A DNA stretch of 60,017 bases from an uncultured Alphaproteobacteria bacterium (GTDB lineage Bacteria; Pseudomonadota; Alphaproteobacteria; Bin95), in contig CALAHN010000032.1 in NCBI GenBank assembly GCA_937891825.1, positions 1 through 60,017 on the forward strand, in the 5' to 3' direction. The translations under genes were made by a program, and so were the position numbers. The number at the start of each line of letters is the position of its first letter. The stretch's first letter is position 1. Below, in pieces: positions 50,433-59,960 of this stretch. The notes under the pieces are model-generated. The model worked only from the letters and a program-made list of their open reading frames with translations. It was not told the origin of the DNA and made no database searches.

Positions 50433-51901
50433 GCGGCGGCTCCCGTTTTTGCGGCCTGCGGCGCCGGTCCGTCGGTCGCCGCGACGGCGGCCTTGGCGGC
50501 TTCGACGTCATCGAACGGGAGCACGCGGTCGCCGACAATCTGGCCGCGCTCGTGGCCTTTGCCGGCGATCAGGAGCACGTCCGTCGGCCCAAGGCCGGCG
50601 ACGGCTTCGCGGATCGCCGCCGCGCGATCCGCGATTTCCAACGCCCGCGGCGCGGCCGCCAAGATGGCCTTCCGGATGCTCGCCGGGTCTTCGGTGCGGG
50701 GATTGTCGTCCGTGACGATGACGCGGTCGGCATAGCGCGCGGCGATTTCGCCCATCATCGGACGCTTGCCGGCGTCCCGGTCGCCGCCGCAGCCGAAGAC
50801 CACGGTGATCTTGCCTGCCACAACCGGTTTCAAGGCCAGGATCGCCGCCTCGAGCGCGCCGGGCTTATGGGAATAGTCCACATAGATCGGGGCGCCGGCG
50901 GCCGTGACCGCGGCGCGCTGCATCCGGCCGGGCGGTTGCTGCAAGCCTTCGATCGCTCGCAGGGCGTCCTTCGGGTCGGCGCCGGAGACGATGGCGATCG
51001 CCGCGGCCGCAAGCGCGTTCTCCGCCTGGAAGCTGGCGAAATGATCCAGCCGAACTTTCGCCTTGCCGCCCGGATAGACGATATCGAGAATCAGGCCGAA
51101 ACCGTCCCGCGCAACGCCTTGCAGGTTCAAAAGGTCCCCGCCCTGACCATAGGTCAAGGCCGCCTTGCCGGCCGCGCGGGCGACCGCCTTGGCTTTGCCT
51201 GCATGGTCGGCCGTCGCGCAGATCAGCGCGAAGCCGCTCGGCGCCATCACCGCGCTGAACAGGCGGAGTTTCGCCGCCAGATAGGCAGCTTCGTCGCCAT
51301 GGTAATCCAGATGGTCGCGGCTGAAGGATGTGAAGACGCCGATTTCGGCCTTCACGCCGTCCAAGCGACGTTGATCGAGGCCGTGGCTCGATGCTTCGAC
51401 GGCGGCCGCGTTGACGCCCGCGCCCGCCAGGCCCGCCAGCGTCGCCATCAGCGCCACGGGATCGGGCGAGGTCAGCCCGCCATAATGCCGGGCGCCCGGC
51501 GCGATCACGCCAAGTGTCCCGACGCTCGCCGCGGGGCGGCCGACCGCGGTCCAGATCTGCCGGGCGAATTCAACGGTCGAGGTCTTGCCGCTGGAGCCTG
51601 TGACGAGCGCCACGGTCGCCGGACGCAGCACATAGAATTCCGCCGCCAGTTCCGCCAGCCGCGCGCGCGGGTCGGGGTCCTGGATGATCTGGATGCGATC
51701 CTGAAATGCTTCGAGGCCAGGGCGCATATCCGTCAGGACGGCAGCCGCGCCCTTGACGATGGCCTGCTCGATAAAGTCCCGGCCATCCGCGGCGGCGCCG
51801 GCGACCGCGACGAACAGGCCGCCGCGCGCCACCCTGCGGCTGTCCGCCGTAAGGCCCGTGAAGCGCTCGACATTGAGGTCGGGGTTGCGGCCAGGGGTCA
51901 T
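50429..51901 (-). CDS. murE: UDP-N-acetylmuramoyl-L-alanyl-D-glutamate--2,6-diaminopimelate ligase
   Basis: A 490-residue Mur ligase. The ATP loop is VTGSSGKTSTVEFARQIW and the DDNPRTEDPASIRKAI segment carries the DNPR motif that selects meso-diaminopimelate rather than lysine. FTSFSRDHLDYHGDEAAYLAAK includes the carbamylated-lysine region. It overlaps ftsI and murF by four bases each. Confidence 0.97.
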   Translation of the reverse strand: MTPGRNPDLNVERFTGLTADSRRVARGGLFVAVAGAAADGRDFIEQAIVKGAAAVLTDMRPGLEAFQDRIQIIQDPDPRARLAELAAEFYVLRPATVALVTGSSGKTSTVEFARQIWTAVGRPAASVGTLGVIAPGARHYGGLTSPDPVALMATLAGLAGAGVNAAAVEASSHGLDQRRLDGVKAEIGVFTSFSRDHLDYHGDEAAYLAAKLRLFSAVMAPSGFALICATADHAGKAKAVARAAGKAALTYGQGGDLLNLQGVARDGFGLILDIVYPGGKAKVRLDHFASFQAENALAAAAIAIVSGADPKDALRAIEGLQQPPGRMQRAAVTAAGAPIYVDYSHKPGALEAAILALKPVVAGKITVVFGCGGDRDAGKRPMMGEIAARYADRVIVTDDNPRTEDPASIRKAILAAAPRALEIADRAAAIREAVAGLGPTDVLLIAGKGHERGQIVGDRVLPFDDVEAAKAAVAATDGPAPQAAKTGAAA

Positions 51902-53703
51902 GTCCGGGTCTCCGGCCGCTTTTCGATCTGGAGGATCGGCATTTGCCGGGCCGGATGGTCGGGGCCGATGGGCGGCATGCCGATGATCGGCGCGGCGCGC
52001 TCAATGATCGCTTTAACCGCCGGCGCGGCGACCCAGCCGCCCGTCGCATAGCCGAAGGTGTCGGCGCGCGGCTTCGGCTCATCGATCATCACGAGCAGCA
52101 CATATTTCGGATCGTTGATCGGAAAGACCGAGATGAAGGAGGCCAGCTTCGCATTCTTGTCATAGCCGCGCCGACCCATCGCTTTTTCGGCCGTGCCCGT
52201 CTTGCCGCCGACCGGATAGAGCGCCGTATCGGCGTTGCGGCCAGTGCCGTTGATGACGATCTGGCGCATCAGCCAGCGGATGCTGGCGCTGACCTTGGCC
52301 GAGACCACCCGCTCGCCGCCGGCCAGGTCGCCGCCCGGCTGCTTCAACAAGGTCGCCTGCCGGTAAACGCCGCCATTGGTCAAGCTCGCGATGGCGTTCG
52401 ACAGATGCATCGGCGTCACCGCCAGGCCGTGGCCGAAGGCGATGGTCAGCATATGGACTTCCGACCAGCGGCGCGGCGCCAGGGGCGACCCCAGTTCGGC
52501 GACCTCGATCGACATTTTCTTCAGCATGCCCAACCGGCCGAAGAAGTCCCGCTGCGCGGCCGGGCCGCTCAGTTCCGCTATCTTCGCGGCCCCGACGTTG
52601 GAGGAATGGATCAGCACCTCCTCAAGAGTGAGCCAGCGGTTCAAGGCATGAAAATCGCTGATCGTATGACGACCGATCCTGATCGGCGTCGTCGCGTCGA
52701 ACTTCGTCGACAGCGTCGCCTTGCCTGCCTCCAGGGCCTGCGCGGCGGTCAAGAGCTTGAAGGTCGAGCCCATTTCATAGACGCCAAGCGTCGCGCGATT
52801 GAAGCGCGCATCGGCGCTCGCCGTGCCCGGATCGTTCGGATCGAAATCCGGCAGCGACACCATGGCGACGGTTTCGGAGTTCGCGATATCCATCAGCACG
52901 CCGACGCCGCCGGTCGCCTGGAAGCGATCCATCGCATATTGGACCTCGTCGCGGACGATGCGCTGCACCCGGAGGTCCAGCGACAGGCGCAGCGGATCCC
53001 GGCGTTCGTTCAAGACATCGTTATAGGCAAGTTCGATGCCGGCGATGCCGACGCCGTCGACATCGGTGAAGCCGGACACATGCGCCGCCAGGCCCGATTG
53101 GGGATAGACCCGGCGCTGCTCGCGCTCGAAGCACAGGCCCGGCTCGCCAAGCGCCAGCAGGGCCTGATGCTGCTTGGGCGTGATGTGCCGCTGCAGCCAG
53201 ACGAATTCCGCCTTACGCTCCAATTGCGCCTGCACCGCCGCGGCATTCAACTCCGGCAGCACGCCCGCGACCAGAAACGCCGTCGCGACGGGATTGCGCA
53301 CCAGAGGCGGGCGGGCGCAGACGGACGTCACCGGCAAGCTGGTCGCGATCAGCAGGCCATTGCGGTCCAGGATATCGGCCCGCAATTGTTCCGGCTCGGG
53401 CAGGGCTTCCGGCGCGCGGCTGTCGTCAAGGCGCACGGTGCGCGCCGGATCGTACAGCGAGGCGTCGACGAGCTTCATGGTCACGACGGCGAACGCGACC
53501 GCGAAAATGGCGCAGGTCACGAAGAGGCGGCTCCGGCCGACCTCCTGCGCGTCATGGCGGCCTGGAAACAAGCGAACGCGGACCGGCAGGTTGAACCGGG
53601 TCCGCGGCCGCGCGCGGCCGCCCGTATCGGCCCGAAGGCCTGGATCGGCGGCGTTCGAAGGCGGTTCGGCTGCGGCGAACAGGGTTTCGTTGGTTTCGCT
53701 CAT
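51898..53703 (-). CDS. ftsI: Peptidoglycan D,D-transpeptidase FtsI (PBP3)
   Basis: A 601-residue class B penicillin-binding protein that cross-links septal peptidoglycan. One transmembrane helix lies near residues 58-80 (LFVTCAIFAVAFAVVTMKLV). The PBP dimer domain starts at RADILDRNGLLIATSLP. Transpeptidase motifs are GSTFK (SxxK, about residue 313), SSN (about 366) and KTGTAEKA (about 497). The N-terminal cytoplasmic tail is longer than in E. coli. It overlaps ftsL by four bases. Confidence 0.97.
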   Translation of the reverse strand: MSETNETLFAAAEPPSNAADPGLRADTGGRARPRTRFNLPVRVRLFPGRHDAQEVGRSRLFVTCAIFAVAFAVVTMKLVDASLYDPARTVRLDDSRAPEALPEPEQLRADILDRNGLLIATSLPVTSVCARPPLVRNPVATAFLVAGVLPELNAAAVQAQLERKAEFVWLQRHITPKQHQALLALGEPGLCFEREQRRVYPQSGLAAHVSGFTDVDGVGIAGIELAYNDVLNERRDPLRLSLDLRVQRIVRDEVQYAMDRFQATGGVGVLMDIANSETVAMVSLPDFDPNDPGTASADARFNRATLGVYEMGSTFKLLTAAQALEAGKATLSTKFDATTPIRIGRHTISDFHALNRWLTLEEVLIHSSNVGAAKIAELSGPAAQRDFFGRLGMLKKMSIEVAELGSPLAPRRWSEVHMLTIAFGHGLAVTPMHLSNAIASLTNGGVYRQATLLKQPGGDLAGGERVVSAKVSASIRWLMRQIVINGTGRNADTALYPVGGKTGTAEKAMGRRGYDKNAKLASFISVFPINDPKYVLLVMIDEPKPRADTFGYATGGWVAAPAVKAIIERAAPIIGMPPIGPDHPARQMPILQIEKRPETRT

Positions 53704-54167
53704 TCGGTCGCCGTCCCAGCGCTATAGGCCATGGCGGACATCTGCGCCGCCAAACCGGCGATATCGAGCCCTGTCAGCGGCGAGAATACGGCGGCGTCAA
53801 TCAGGTCGCCGCCCGGCGCCCCTTCCCCGTCGAACGAGGACAGCAGCAGCGGCCGGGTCTCGGCGGGCGCAATCTCCAGATCCGGGCTCGGGATCCAGCG
53901 CGGCAAGCTCGCGATGTCGCGGAACCGGTCGCCCTTGAGCTCGACCAGATGCAGCTCCTGCTTCGCCCGCTCGGCGATGCGATCGGGGCTGGAGAGATAG
54001 GCCCGCTCTGCCCTCAGGACGTGGATGGTCTCCCGCTCCCGTTCGATCGCGTCATGGAGTTCGGCCAATGCATGGTCGCGGCTGCGAACTTCGCTGCCGA
54101 CGATGGTCAGGCCGCTCAGGAACAAACCGGCGACGGCGACCCAGAAAATGGCGGCGTGGCGAATCAT
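53700..54167 (-). CDS. ftsL: Cell division protein FtsL-like
   Basis: A 155-residue bitopic protein between rsmH and ftsI, the normal ftsL position. The N-terminal transmembrane segment (HAAIFWVAVAGLFLSGLTIVGSEV) is followed by a heptad-like stretch (LAELHDAIERERETIHVLRAERAYLSSPDRI), the leucine-zipper-like coiled coil of FtsL. FtsL sequences diverge strongly, so the call rests on position and topology. It overlaps both neighbours by four bases. Confidence 0.85.
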   Translation of the reverse strand: MIRHAAIFWVAVAGLFLSGLTIVGSEVRSRDHALAELHDAIERERETIHVLRAERAYLSSPDRIAERAKQELHLVELKGDRFRDIASLPRWIPSPDLEIAPAETRPLLLSSFDGEGAPGGDLIDAAVFSPLTGLDIAGLAAQMSAMAYSAGTATE

Positions 54168-55147
54168 GCGGCAATGCTCCCGAAATCGTCTGCTGGGTCG
54201 AAAGCGGCGGCGTCGGTTCGTTCGGCCGCGCGCAGCTTGGCCGAACGCGCCCGGGGATTGGCCGCGACCTCGGCGTCCGACGGCGCGGTCGGGCGGCGGT
54301 TCAGGAGCCGGAAGCTCGGCGGCGTCCTGTCGTCGAAAAGCGCGGCCGGATCATGGCGCGACGCATTGGCTTCCCGGCCGGCCCGGCGGTTCAGGAACCG
54401 CTTCACGATGCGGTCCTCCAGGCTGTGGAACGAGACGACCGCAAGCCGCCCGCCGGGACGCAAGGCCAGTTCGGCCGCGGCGAGGCCCCGGACGATCTCG
54501 CCAAGCTCATCGTTGACGTGCATGCGGATCGCCTGGAACGTGCGGGTCGCGGGATGGGTCTTGGCGTCTGGCCGGCGGCCGATGGCGCCGAGCACGATAT
54601 CCGCGAGCCGCGCCGTCCGCTCGATCGGCTGTTCGGCGCGCGCGGCGACGATCGCTTCCGCGATCCGGCGCGCCCGCGGCTCCTCGCCCAGGCGGCGCAG
54701 CACCAGGACGATCTCGCGCATCTCGGCGGTATTGACGAAGTCGGCGGCGCTTGGGCCGGCGTTCTCCATGCGCATGTCGAGCGGGCCGTCGTTCTGAAAG
54801 GAAAAGCCGCGCTCCGCCCGGTCGATCTGCATCGAGGAGACGCCGAAATCGAACGCGATCCCATCCGCCGGCAAACCGTCGTTGGCGGCGGCGAGCGCCG
54901 CCATGTCGCTGAACCGGCCTTGCGCGACCTTGAGCCTGCCGCCGGACGCCGCCACGGCAGGCGCCGCTTCGCGGATCGCGTCGGGGTCGCGGTCGATGCC
55001 CAGCACAAAGCTCGCCCCGGCCGCGAGCAGCGCCGCCGCATAGCCGCCCGCGCCATATGTGGCGTCAATAAAACGGCCGCCGCCGGCCGGGGCCAGCGCC
55101 TCGACGGCCTCGACCGCGAGCACGGAGATGTGGCGGCGCTCAGTCAT
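54164..55147 (-). CDS. rsmH: 16S rRNA (cytosine(1402)-N4)-methyltransferase
   Basis: A 327-residue SAM-dependent RNA methyltransferase. It starts MTERRHISVLAVEAVEAL and has the SAM-binding DATYGAGGYAAALLAAG, then FDFGVSSMQIDRAERGFSF and SFHSLEDRIVKRFL, all characteristic of RsmH (MraW). I choose the ATG at 55147, which overlaps the mraZ stop by eight bases; a longer frame would lie within mraZ. Confidence 0.97.
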   Translation of the reverse strand: MTERRHISVLAVEAVEALAPAGGGRFIDATYGAGGYAAALLAAGASFVLGIDRDPDAIREAAPAVAASGGRLKVAQGRFSDMAALAAANDGLPADGIAFDFGVSSMQIDRAERGFSFQNDGPLDMRMENAGPSAADFVNTAEMREIVLVLRRLGEEPRARRIAEAIVAARAEQPIERTARLADIVLGAIGRRPDAKTHPATRTFQAIRMHVNDELGEIVRGLAAAELALRPGGRLAVVSFHSLEDRIVKRFLNRRAGREANASRHDPAALFDDRTPPSFRLLNRRPTAPSDAEVAANPRARSAKLRAAERTDAAAFDPADDFGSIAA

Positions 55148-55628
55148 GCGCGCCTCCCGAGGTCCGGCCGCCGCGGTTGAACATGATCGAAAGCGCGTTC
55201 GCGCCGAAATCCTTGCCCGTCGGCGCTGGGCGCGCGGCATAGGCTTCGGGGCTCCAGACCTCGAAGGTCTGAAGGCCCTTGCCGATGAACAGCGCTTCCG
55301 TTTCGATGCCGACATAGCCGCGCAGTTCTTTCGAGAGCACGACGCGGCCGCCATCGTCGAACGGCAGCATCTCGGCATCGGAGAAGATCGCCCGCGCCAT
55401 GGCGTCGGCTTCGTCGGGATCGAAATCCCCTTCCCGAATGCGCCGATCCAGGATAGTCAAGTAGGAAGCATCGCAACCGATATATGCAGGATCACTTTTC
55501 TTGAGCGACGGGAATACAGCGACGCCCTTGAAATCGGGCGCAGCGGCCAGGATGTGGCTGCGGAAAGACGCCGGGACAGACGCCCGGTTCTTGCCGTCTA
55601 CCTTGCTTGTGTGCGTGCCGAGAAACAT
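55140..55628 (-). CDS. mraZ: Transcriptional regulator MraZ
   Basis: A 162-residue protein with two SpoVT/AbrB-type swapped-hairpin domains (FLGTHTSKVDGKNRASVPASFR and MLPFDDGGRVVLSKELRGYVGI). In E. coli, MraZ binds upstream of its own gene and regulates the dcw cluster. It is the first gene of the cluster here. I looked for the TGGGA repeats bound by E. coli MraZ in the upstream region and saw no properly spaced set. Confidence 0.96.
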   Translation of the reverse strand: MFLGTHTSKVDGKNRASVPASFRSHILAAAPDFKGVAVFPSLKKSDPAYIGCDASYLTILDRRIREGDFDPDEADAMARAIFSDAEMLPFDDGGRVVLSKELRGYVGIETEALFIGKGLQTFEVWSPEAYAARPAPTGKDFGANALSIMFNRGGRTSGGAHD

Positions 55629-56066
55629 CGGCGGCGCCCATCCCTTCTTCGCTGGACCCTGCTCTGCCTACCGGCGCGTCCGCCGGCCTCCGGTCCCCTG
55701 GCCCCGCCCGCCCGATTGGCGCGGCCCTGGGGCGGCGCGACGCGGTCGAGAATAGCCATCGCTGGGACAGCATGTCCTTTCATGGCACTTTATGGGAATT
55801 CAGGGTCCGATTGAAAGGAAAAAATCTGCGCGCCTATTAATCGGGTGTTAGTAATTCCGTCACGCATACTTTGCTCGCCGAATGTTCCCATCTCGCCGAT
55901 CAGTCATTCTTTGAATTCGCTATTTGTTCTGGAGAATGCCGCATGTCCGCGTGTGCGAACGCGCCGACATTATGGGTTGGCTTGGAAAATGCGCCTCAAA
56001 CCAGCCGAAAGCAGCAGCGAAATGCCGAAATCGACCCTCGAACCGGAAAAACCGGCAGCCTCGGCC
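55629..56066. other. 438-base intergenic region upstream of mraZ
   Basis: The half nearest mraZ is GC-rich and without clear signals. The part from about 55800 to 56040 is noticeably more AT-rich than anything around it. It contains several short open frames on the plus strand (for example 55990-56081, or one starting at 55936 after GGAGA), none recognisable. It must hold the dcw promoter on the minus strand, which I could not pin down. A small RNA or leader is possible. Confidence 0.4.
55811..55840 (+). promoter_or_regulatory. Possible rightward sigma70-type promoter
   Basis: TTGAAA (55811-55816) and TATTAA (55835-55840) are separated by 18 bases in the AT-rich part of the mraZ upstream region. 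It points away from mraZ toward the convergent gluconolactonase-like gene, where no convincing coding gene follows. Either it drives a short non-coding RNA or it is fortuitous. Confidence 0.25.
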
Positions 56067-56960
56067 TTATGGCCGGTATAGATCGACCCCAGCGATCTTG
56101 GTCCGGATCCGGTAGAGCGAGGTCGAAGCCGTCAGGTAAAGCGTCCGCAAATCGGCGTCGCCCCAGGTAAAATTGGCGGTCCCTTCCGGCGTCAGGATCA
56201 CGCCGAGCGGCGTCGCGTCCGGCGCGAACACATGGACGCCGCCGGGACCGGTGCAGAACAGGTTCCCGGCCTGGTCGATCTTCATGCCGTCCGGCGCGCC
56301 TGGAAGGTCGCCCTCCGGCGCGGCCCATACGGCGCCGCCGGTCAGGCGCCCGTCCTCGCCGACCGCGAAGCGGCGGATATGGCCCTTGTCCGTATCGTTG
56401 ATGAAGAGATCGCGCTTATCCAGCGAGAAGCAGAGGCCGTTCGGCTGGCCGAAATCGTCGGCGACCAGCGCAAGTCCGCCATCGGGCGCGATCCGATAGA
56501 CGCCCCGGAAATCCAGTTCGGCCTCACGGGCGACGCCGTAATAATCCATCCGGCCATAGGTCGGGTCGGTGAACCAGATCGCTCCGTCGGGGCCGACGAC
56601 GACATCGTTCGGGCTGTTCAGCTCCTTGCCGTCCCAGTGGGTCGCGAGCACGGCGATCGCGCCCGACGCTTCGGTCCGGGTGACGCGGCTGGTCGCATGC
56701 TCGCAGGTGACGATGCGCCCCTGGCCGTCATAGGCGTTGCCATTCGCCTTGTTCGAGGGCTGCCGGAAGGTCTCGATCCCCTTGGCCGCCGTCCAGCGGC
56801 GCATATGGTCGCCGGGCATGTCGCTGAAAATCAGATCGCCCGCGACCGGATTCCAGATCGGGCCTTCGGTGAAGGCGAACCCCGTCGCGACCTGTTCCAG
56901 GACCGCATCGGGATCGATCACAGCCGTCATGCCCGCGTCGCGAATATCGATTGCGCCCAT
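56067..56960 (-). CDS. SMP-30/gluconolactonase/LRE family protein
   Basis: A 297-residue six-bladed propeller. Family segments are FTEGPIWNPVAGDLIFSDMPGD with the metal-binding Glu, LNSPNDVVVGPDGAIWFTDPTYGR with the Asn ligand, and GLPGAPDGMKID-type sequence DLPGAPDGMKIDQAGNL with the catalytic Asp. It should hydrolyse a lactone, using a divalent metal. The start at 56960 has GGGGAG nine bases upstream. The region before it contains a 12-base direct repeat that may be an operator. Confidence 0.92.
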   Translation of the reverse strand: MGAIDIRDAGMTAVIDPDAVLEQVATGFAFTEGPIWNPVAGDLIFSDMPGDHMRRWTAAKGIETFRQPSNKANGNAYDGQGRIVTCEHATSRVTRTEASGAIAVLATHWDGKELNSPNDVVVGPDGAIWFTDPTYGRMDYYGVAREAELDFRGVYRIAPDGGLALVADDFGQPNGLCFSLDKRDLFINDTDKGHIRRFAVGEDGRLTGGAVWAAPEGDLPGAPDGMKIDQAGNLFCTGPGGVHVFAPDATPLGVILTPEGTANFTWGDADLRTLYLTASTSLYRIRTKIAGVDLYRP

Positions 56961-57013
56961 TGCCAGTCGCTCCCCTGTCCTGCTTGTTCGGGGAAGCATA
57001 AACGCCGGACCGG

Positions 57014-57047
57014 TCGGCCGTCCATTGGGCGTTCATCGGCCGTCCAT
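57014..57047 (-). promoter_or_regulatory. 12-base direct repeat upstream of the gluconolactonase-like gene
   Basis: TCGGCCGTCCAT occurs at 57014-57025 and again, identically, at 57036-57047, a 22-base period. It lies 54-87 bases before the gluconolactonase-like start and just beyond the 3' end of rnpB. A regulator-binding site is a reasonable guess. Confidence 0.35.
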
Positions 57048-57067
57048 ATGGCGAAAACAGCGGAAAT

Positions 57068-57493
<426 letters not shown>

Positions 57494-57569
57494 GAGCGGA
57501 CGCTAGCAGACCCGGCCCGCCGGCTCAATCGGCAAACGCGGAGCCTAAAGTCCGCCTGGCCCAAACGCA

Positions 57570-57605
57570 GACGGCGCTCCAGGGCCTTGGCCTTGGAGCG
57601 CCGTC
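57570..57605 (-). terminator. 12-bp hairpin downstream of ctrA
   Basis: GACGGCGCTCCA (57570-57581) is an exact reverse complement of 57594-57605, with a 12-base loop. It lies 44 bases after the ctrA stop and before the rnpB 5' end, so it probably terminates ctrA transcription and separates it from rnpB. Only a weak T-rich stretch (TGCGTTTGG) follows on the minus strand. Confidence 0.55.
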
Positions 57606-57649
57606 GGTATTCGTCAGGTCGCCGCAGCAACCCTCAGGTCGAAATGCGA

Positions 57650-58369
57650 TCAGGCCGCGGCGCGGTCGCCGGAATCGCCGACGCCGGAATCTTCAGGCGG
57701 GTCGCGCAGGACGTAGCCGCGTCCCCAGACCGTCTCGATATAATTGTCGCCTTCGGTCGCCGTGTTCAGCTTCTTGCGGAGCTTGCAGATGAAGACGTCG
57801 ATGATCTTCACTTCCGGCTCGTCGATGCCGCCATAAAGGTGATTGAGGAACATGTCCTTGGTCAGCGTCGTGCCCTTGCGCAGCGACAGCAGCTCCAGGA
57901 TCGAATATTCCTTGGCGGTCAGGTTCAGCGGCCGGTTGTCGACTTCCGCCGTGCGGCTGTCGAGGTTGACCGTCAGGCGGCCCGTCCGGATCGCCGACTG
58001 GGAATGACCGCGGGCGCGTCGCACGATGGCATGCACCCGGGCGACCAGTTCGCGTCGGTCGAACGGCTTTACCAGGTAATCGTCGGCGCCGGTGCCGAAG
58101 CCCTTGATCTTGTCGTCGGCGTCCGTCAGGCCGGAAAGGATCAGGATCGGCGTATCGATCTTGGCCGACCGCAGGCGACGCAGCACCTCATAGCCATCAA
58201 TGTCCGGCAACATCAAATCAAGTATGATGATGTCATAATCGTAAAGTTTGCCGATTTCGAGACCGTCCTCCCCGAGGTCGGTCGTATCGCAAACAAAGCC
58301 TTCTTTCTTAAGAACGACCTCCATCTGGCGCGCGGTCGCGCTGTCGTCCTCTACGATTAAAACCCGCAT
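57650..58369 (-). CDS. ctrA: Cell-cycle response regulator CtrA
   Basis: A 239-residue OmpR-family response regulator, the master cell-cycle regulator of alphaproteobacteria. The receiver domain begins [20 protein letters not shown] with the phosphorylated Asp51 in IILDLMLPD and the conserved Lys in VKPFDRREL. The winged-helix DNA-binding domain contains [20 protein letters not shown] and the near-invariant [13 protein letters not shown]. It ends in Ala-Ala-Ala, compatible with the C-terminal ClpXP degron known in Caulobacter. It shares a promoter region with fliI, which contains a perfect CtrA box. Confidence 0.98.
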   Translation of the reverse strand: MRVLIVEDDSATARQMEVVLKKEGFVCDTTDLGEDGLEIGKLYDYDIIILDLMLPDIDGYEVLRRLRSAKIDTPILILSGLTDADDKIKGFGTGADDYLVKPFDRRELVARVHAIVRRARGHSQSAIRTGRLTVNLDSRTAEVDNRPLNLTAKEYSILELLSLRKGTTLTKDMFLNHLYGGIDEPEVKIIDVFICKLRKKLNTATEGDNYIETVWGRGYVLRDPPEDSGVGDSGDRAAA

Positions 58370-58427
58370 TTCCGCTACACCCCTTCGCCCAATTCGAATT
58401 CGTTAACGTTACCATGCAGCCTAATAG

Positions 58428-58442
58428 TTAACGGCGAATTAA
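58428..58442. promoter_or_regulatory. CtrA-binding box TTAA-N7-TTAA
   Basis: TTAA (58428-58431), seven bases CGGCGAA, TTAA (58439-58442): an exact match to the consensus for phosphorylated CtrA. It is 59 bases upstream of the ctrA start and about 100 upstream of fliI, in their divergent promoter region, with an additional TTAA half-site at 58403. Autoregulation of ctrA and control of the flagellar genes are the expected outcome by analogy. No GANTC site occurs in this intergenic stretch. Confidence 0.75.
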
Positions 58443-58541
58443 TCCACCTGTCACTGATTTTTTACGTCCTCTTCACCACGCCTCTGCAAGATTTGTTGTT
58501 GAAGCCTAACAGAACCCTTCCCGATGCCAACGGCGGACCGA

Positions 58542-59960
58542 ATGAGCGCTTACGACCTGGAAACTTTCTCCGAACGCCTGACCGCCGCCCTTCAACCTAT
58601 TCCGAACGCCATCGCCTACGGCCGCGTTTCCGGCGTGTCGGGCCTGATGGCGACGATCGGCGGCTTGAAGGACGCCGCGCCCGTCGGCGCGCGCCTTCGC
58701 CTGATCGGCCGCAAGGGCGCCGGCGCCGCCGCGGAGGTCGTCGGCTTCAAGGACGGTCATGCCCAGGTGCTGGCATTCGACGGCCTGGAAGGCGTCGGCC
58801 TCGGCGCGGTCGCGGAACTGGAGACGACGGCTGCGACAATCCGTCCGAACCGCGGCTGGCTTGGCCGGGTCGTCGGCCCAATGGGCCAACCGCTCGACGG
58901 CAAGGGCCCGCTGCCGATCGGCGACATCGCCTATCCCGTCCGGAACAAGCCGCCCGGCGCCCATAGCCGCAACCGGGTCGGCGGAAAGCTGGACCTGGGC
59001 GTCCGCGCGATCAACGCCTTTCTGACCTGCTGCAAGGGCCAGCGCATGGGCATCTTCGCCGGGTCCGGCGTCGGCAAGTCCATGCTGCTTTCGATGCTCG
59101 CGCGCTATGCCGCCGCCGACGTGAACGTCATCGGGCTGATCGGCGAACGCGGCCGCGAAGTCCAGGAATTCATTCAGGAAAACCTTGGCGAGGATGGGCT
59201 CGCGAAAAGCGTCGTCGTCGTCGCGACCTCCGACGAAGCGCCGCTGGCGCGCCGGCAGGCCGGCTACCTGACGCTGACGGTGGCGGAGTATTTCCGCGAC
59301 CAGGGGCTGGACGTGCTGTGCATGATGGATAGCGTCACGCGCTTCGCCATGGCGCAACGGGAAATCGGCCTCGCCGCGGGCGAGCCGCCCGCGACCAAGG
59401 GCTATACGCCGAGCGTCTTCGCCGAACTGCCGCGTCTTTTGGAGCGCGCCGGCCCTGGGGCCGGACCGAACGCGGGCGCCATCACCGGCCTGTTCACGGT
59501 TCTCGTCGACGGCGACGATCATAACGAGCCGATCGCCGACGCCGTGCGCGGCATTCTCGACGGCCATATCGTGCTGGACCGCAGCATCGCCGAGCGCGGC
59601 CGGTATCCGGCGATCGACATCCTGCGCAGCGTCTCCCGCACCATGCCTGCCTGCAACAGCCCCGACGAGACCGAGCTGGTCAAGATCGCGCGCCGTTTCA
59701 TCGCGGACTATGAGCAGATGGCTGAAATGATCCGGCTCGGCGCCTACCGGGCCGGCGCGGACGCCGCCGTCGACGCCGCCATCGAAATGCAGCCGGCGCT
59801 TGACGCCTTCCTCTCCCAGCGCCCGGATGAGCGCGAAGGCCTAGAAGCAAGCTATCTGTCGCTCGCGGCCGCCATGGGCATCGAGGTTGTCGAGGATGCG
59901 CCCGCCGCCGCGCCGCCCGCCGCCGCCGCGCCGCCGCGAATGGCGGCGAAACGCCGATGA
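58542..59960 (+). CDS. fliI: Flagellum-specific ATPase FliI
   Basis: About 472 residues from ATG 58542 (GGCGGA just upstream); an ATG at 58524 would add six residues. It is the rotary-type ATPase that energises export of flagellar subunits. Walker A is AGSGVGKS at about residue 174, and [32 protein letters not shown] is the Walker B and type III ATPase signature. The C-terminal end is Ala/Pro-rich. It overlaps the following fliJ by four bases and is divergent from ctrA, which regulates flagellar genes in many relatives. Confidence 0.96.
   Translation: MSAYDLETFSERLTAALQPIPNAIAYGRVSGVSGLMATIGGLKDAAPVGARLRLIGRKGAGAAAEVVGFKDGHAQVLAFDGLEGVGLGAVAELETTAATIRPNRGWLGRVVGPMGQPLDGKGPLPIGDIAYPVRNKPPGAHSRNRVGGKLDLGVRAINAFLTCCKGQRMGIFAGSGVGKSMLLSMLARYAAADVNVIGLIGERGREVQEFIQENLGEDGLAKSVVVVATSDEAPLARRQAGYLTLTVAEYFRDQGLDVLCMMDSVTRFAMAQREIGLAAGEPPATKGYTPSVFAELPRLLERAGPGAGPNAGAITGLFTVLVDGDDHNEPIADAVRGILDGHIVLDRSIAERGRYPAIDILRSVSRTMPACNSPDETELVKIARRFIADYEQMAEMIRLGAYRAGADAAVDAAIEMQPALDAFLSQRPDEREGLEASYLSLAAAMGIEVVEDAPAAAPPAAAAPPRMAAKRR

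Noticed and set aside
55741-55860. MraZ-type TGGGA repeats upstream of mraZ
   Set aside because: TGGGA occurs on the plus strand near 55763 and 55793, but about 30 bases apart instead of the roughly 10-base period of known MraZ sites, and in the opposite orientation.
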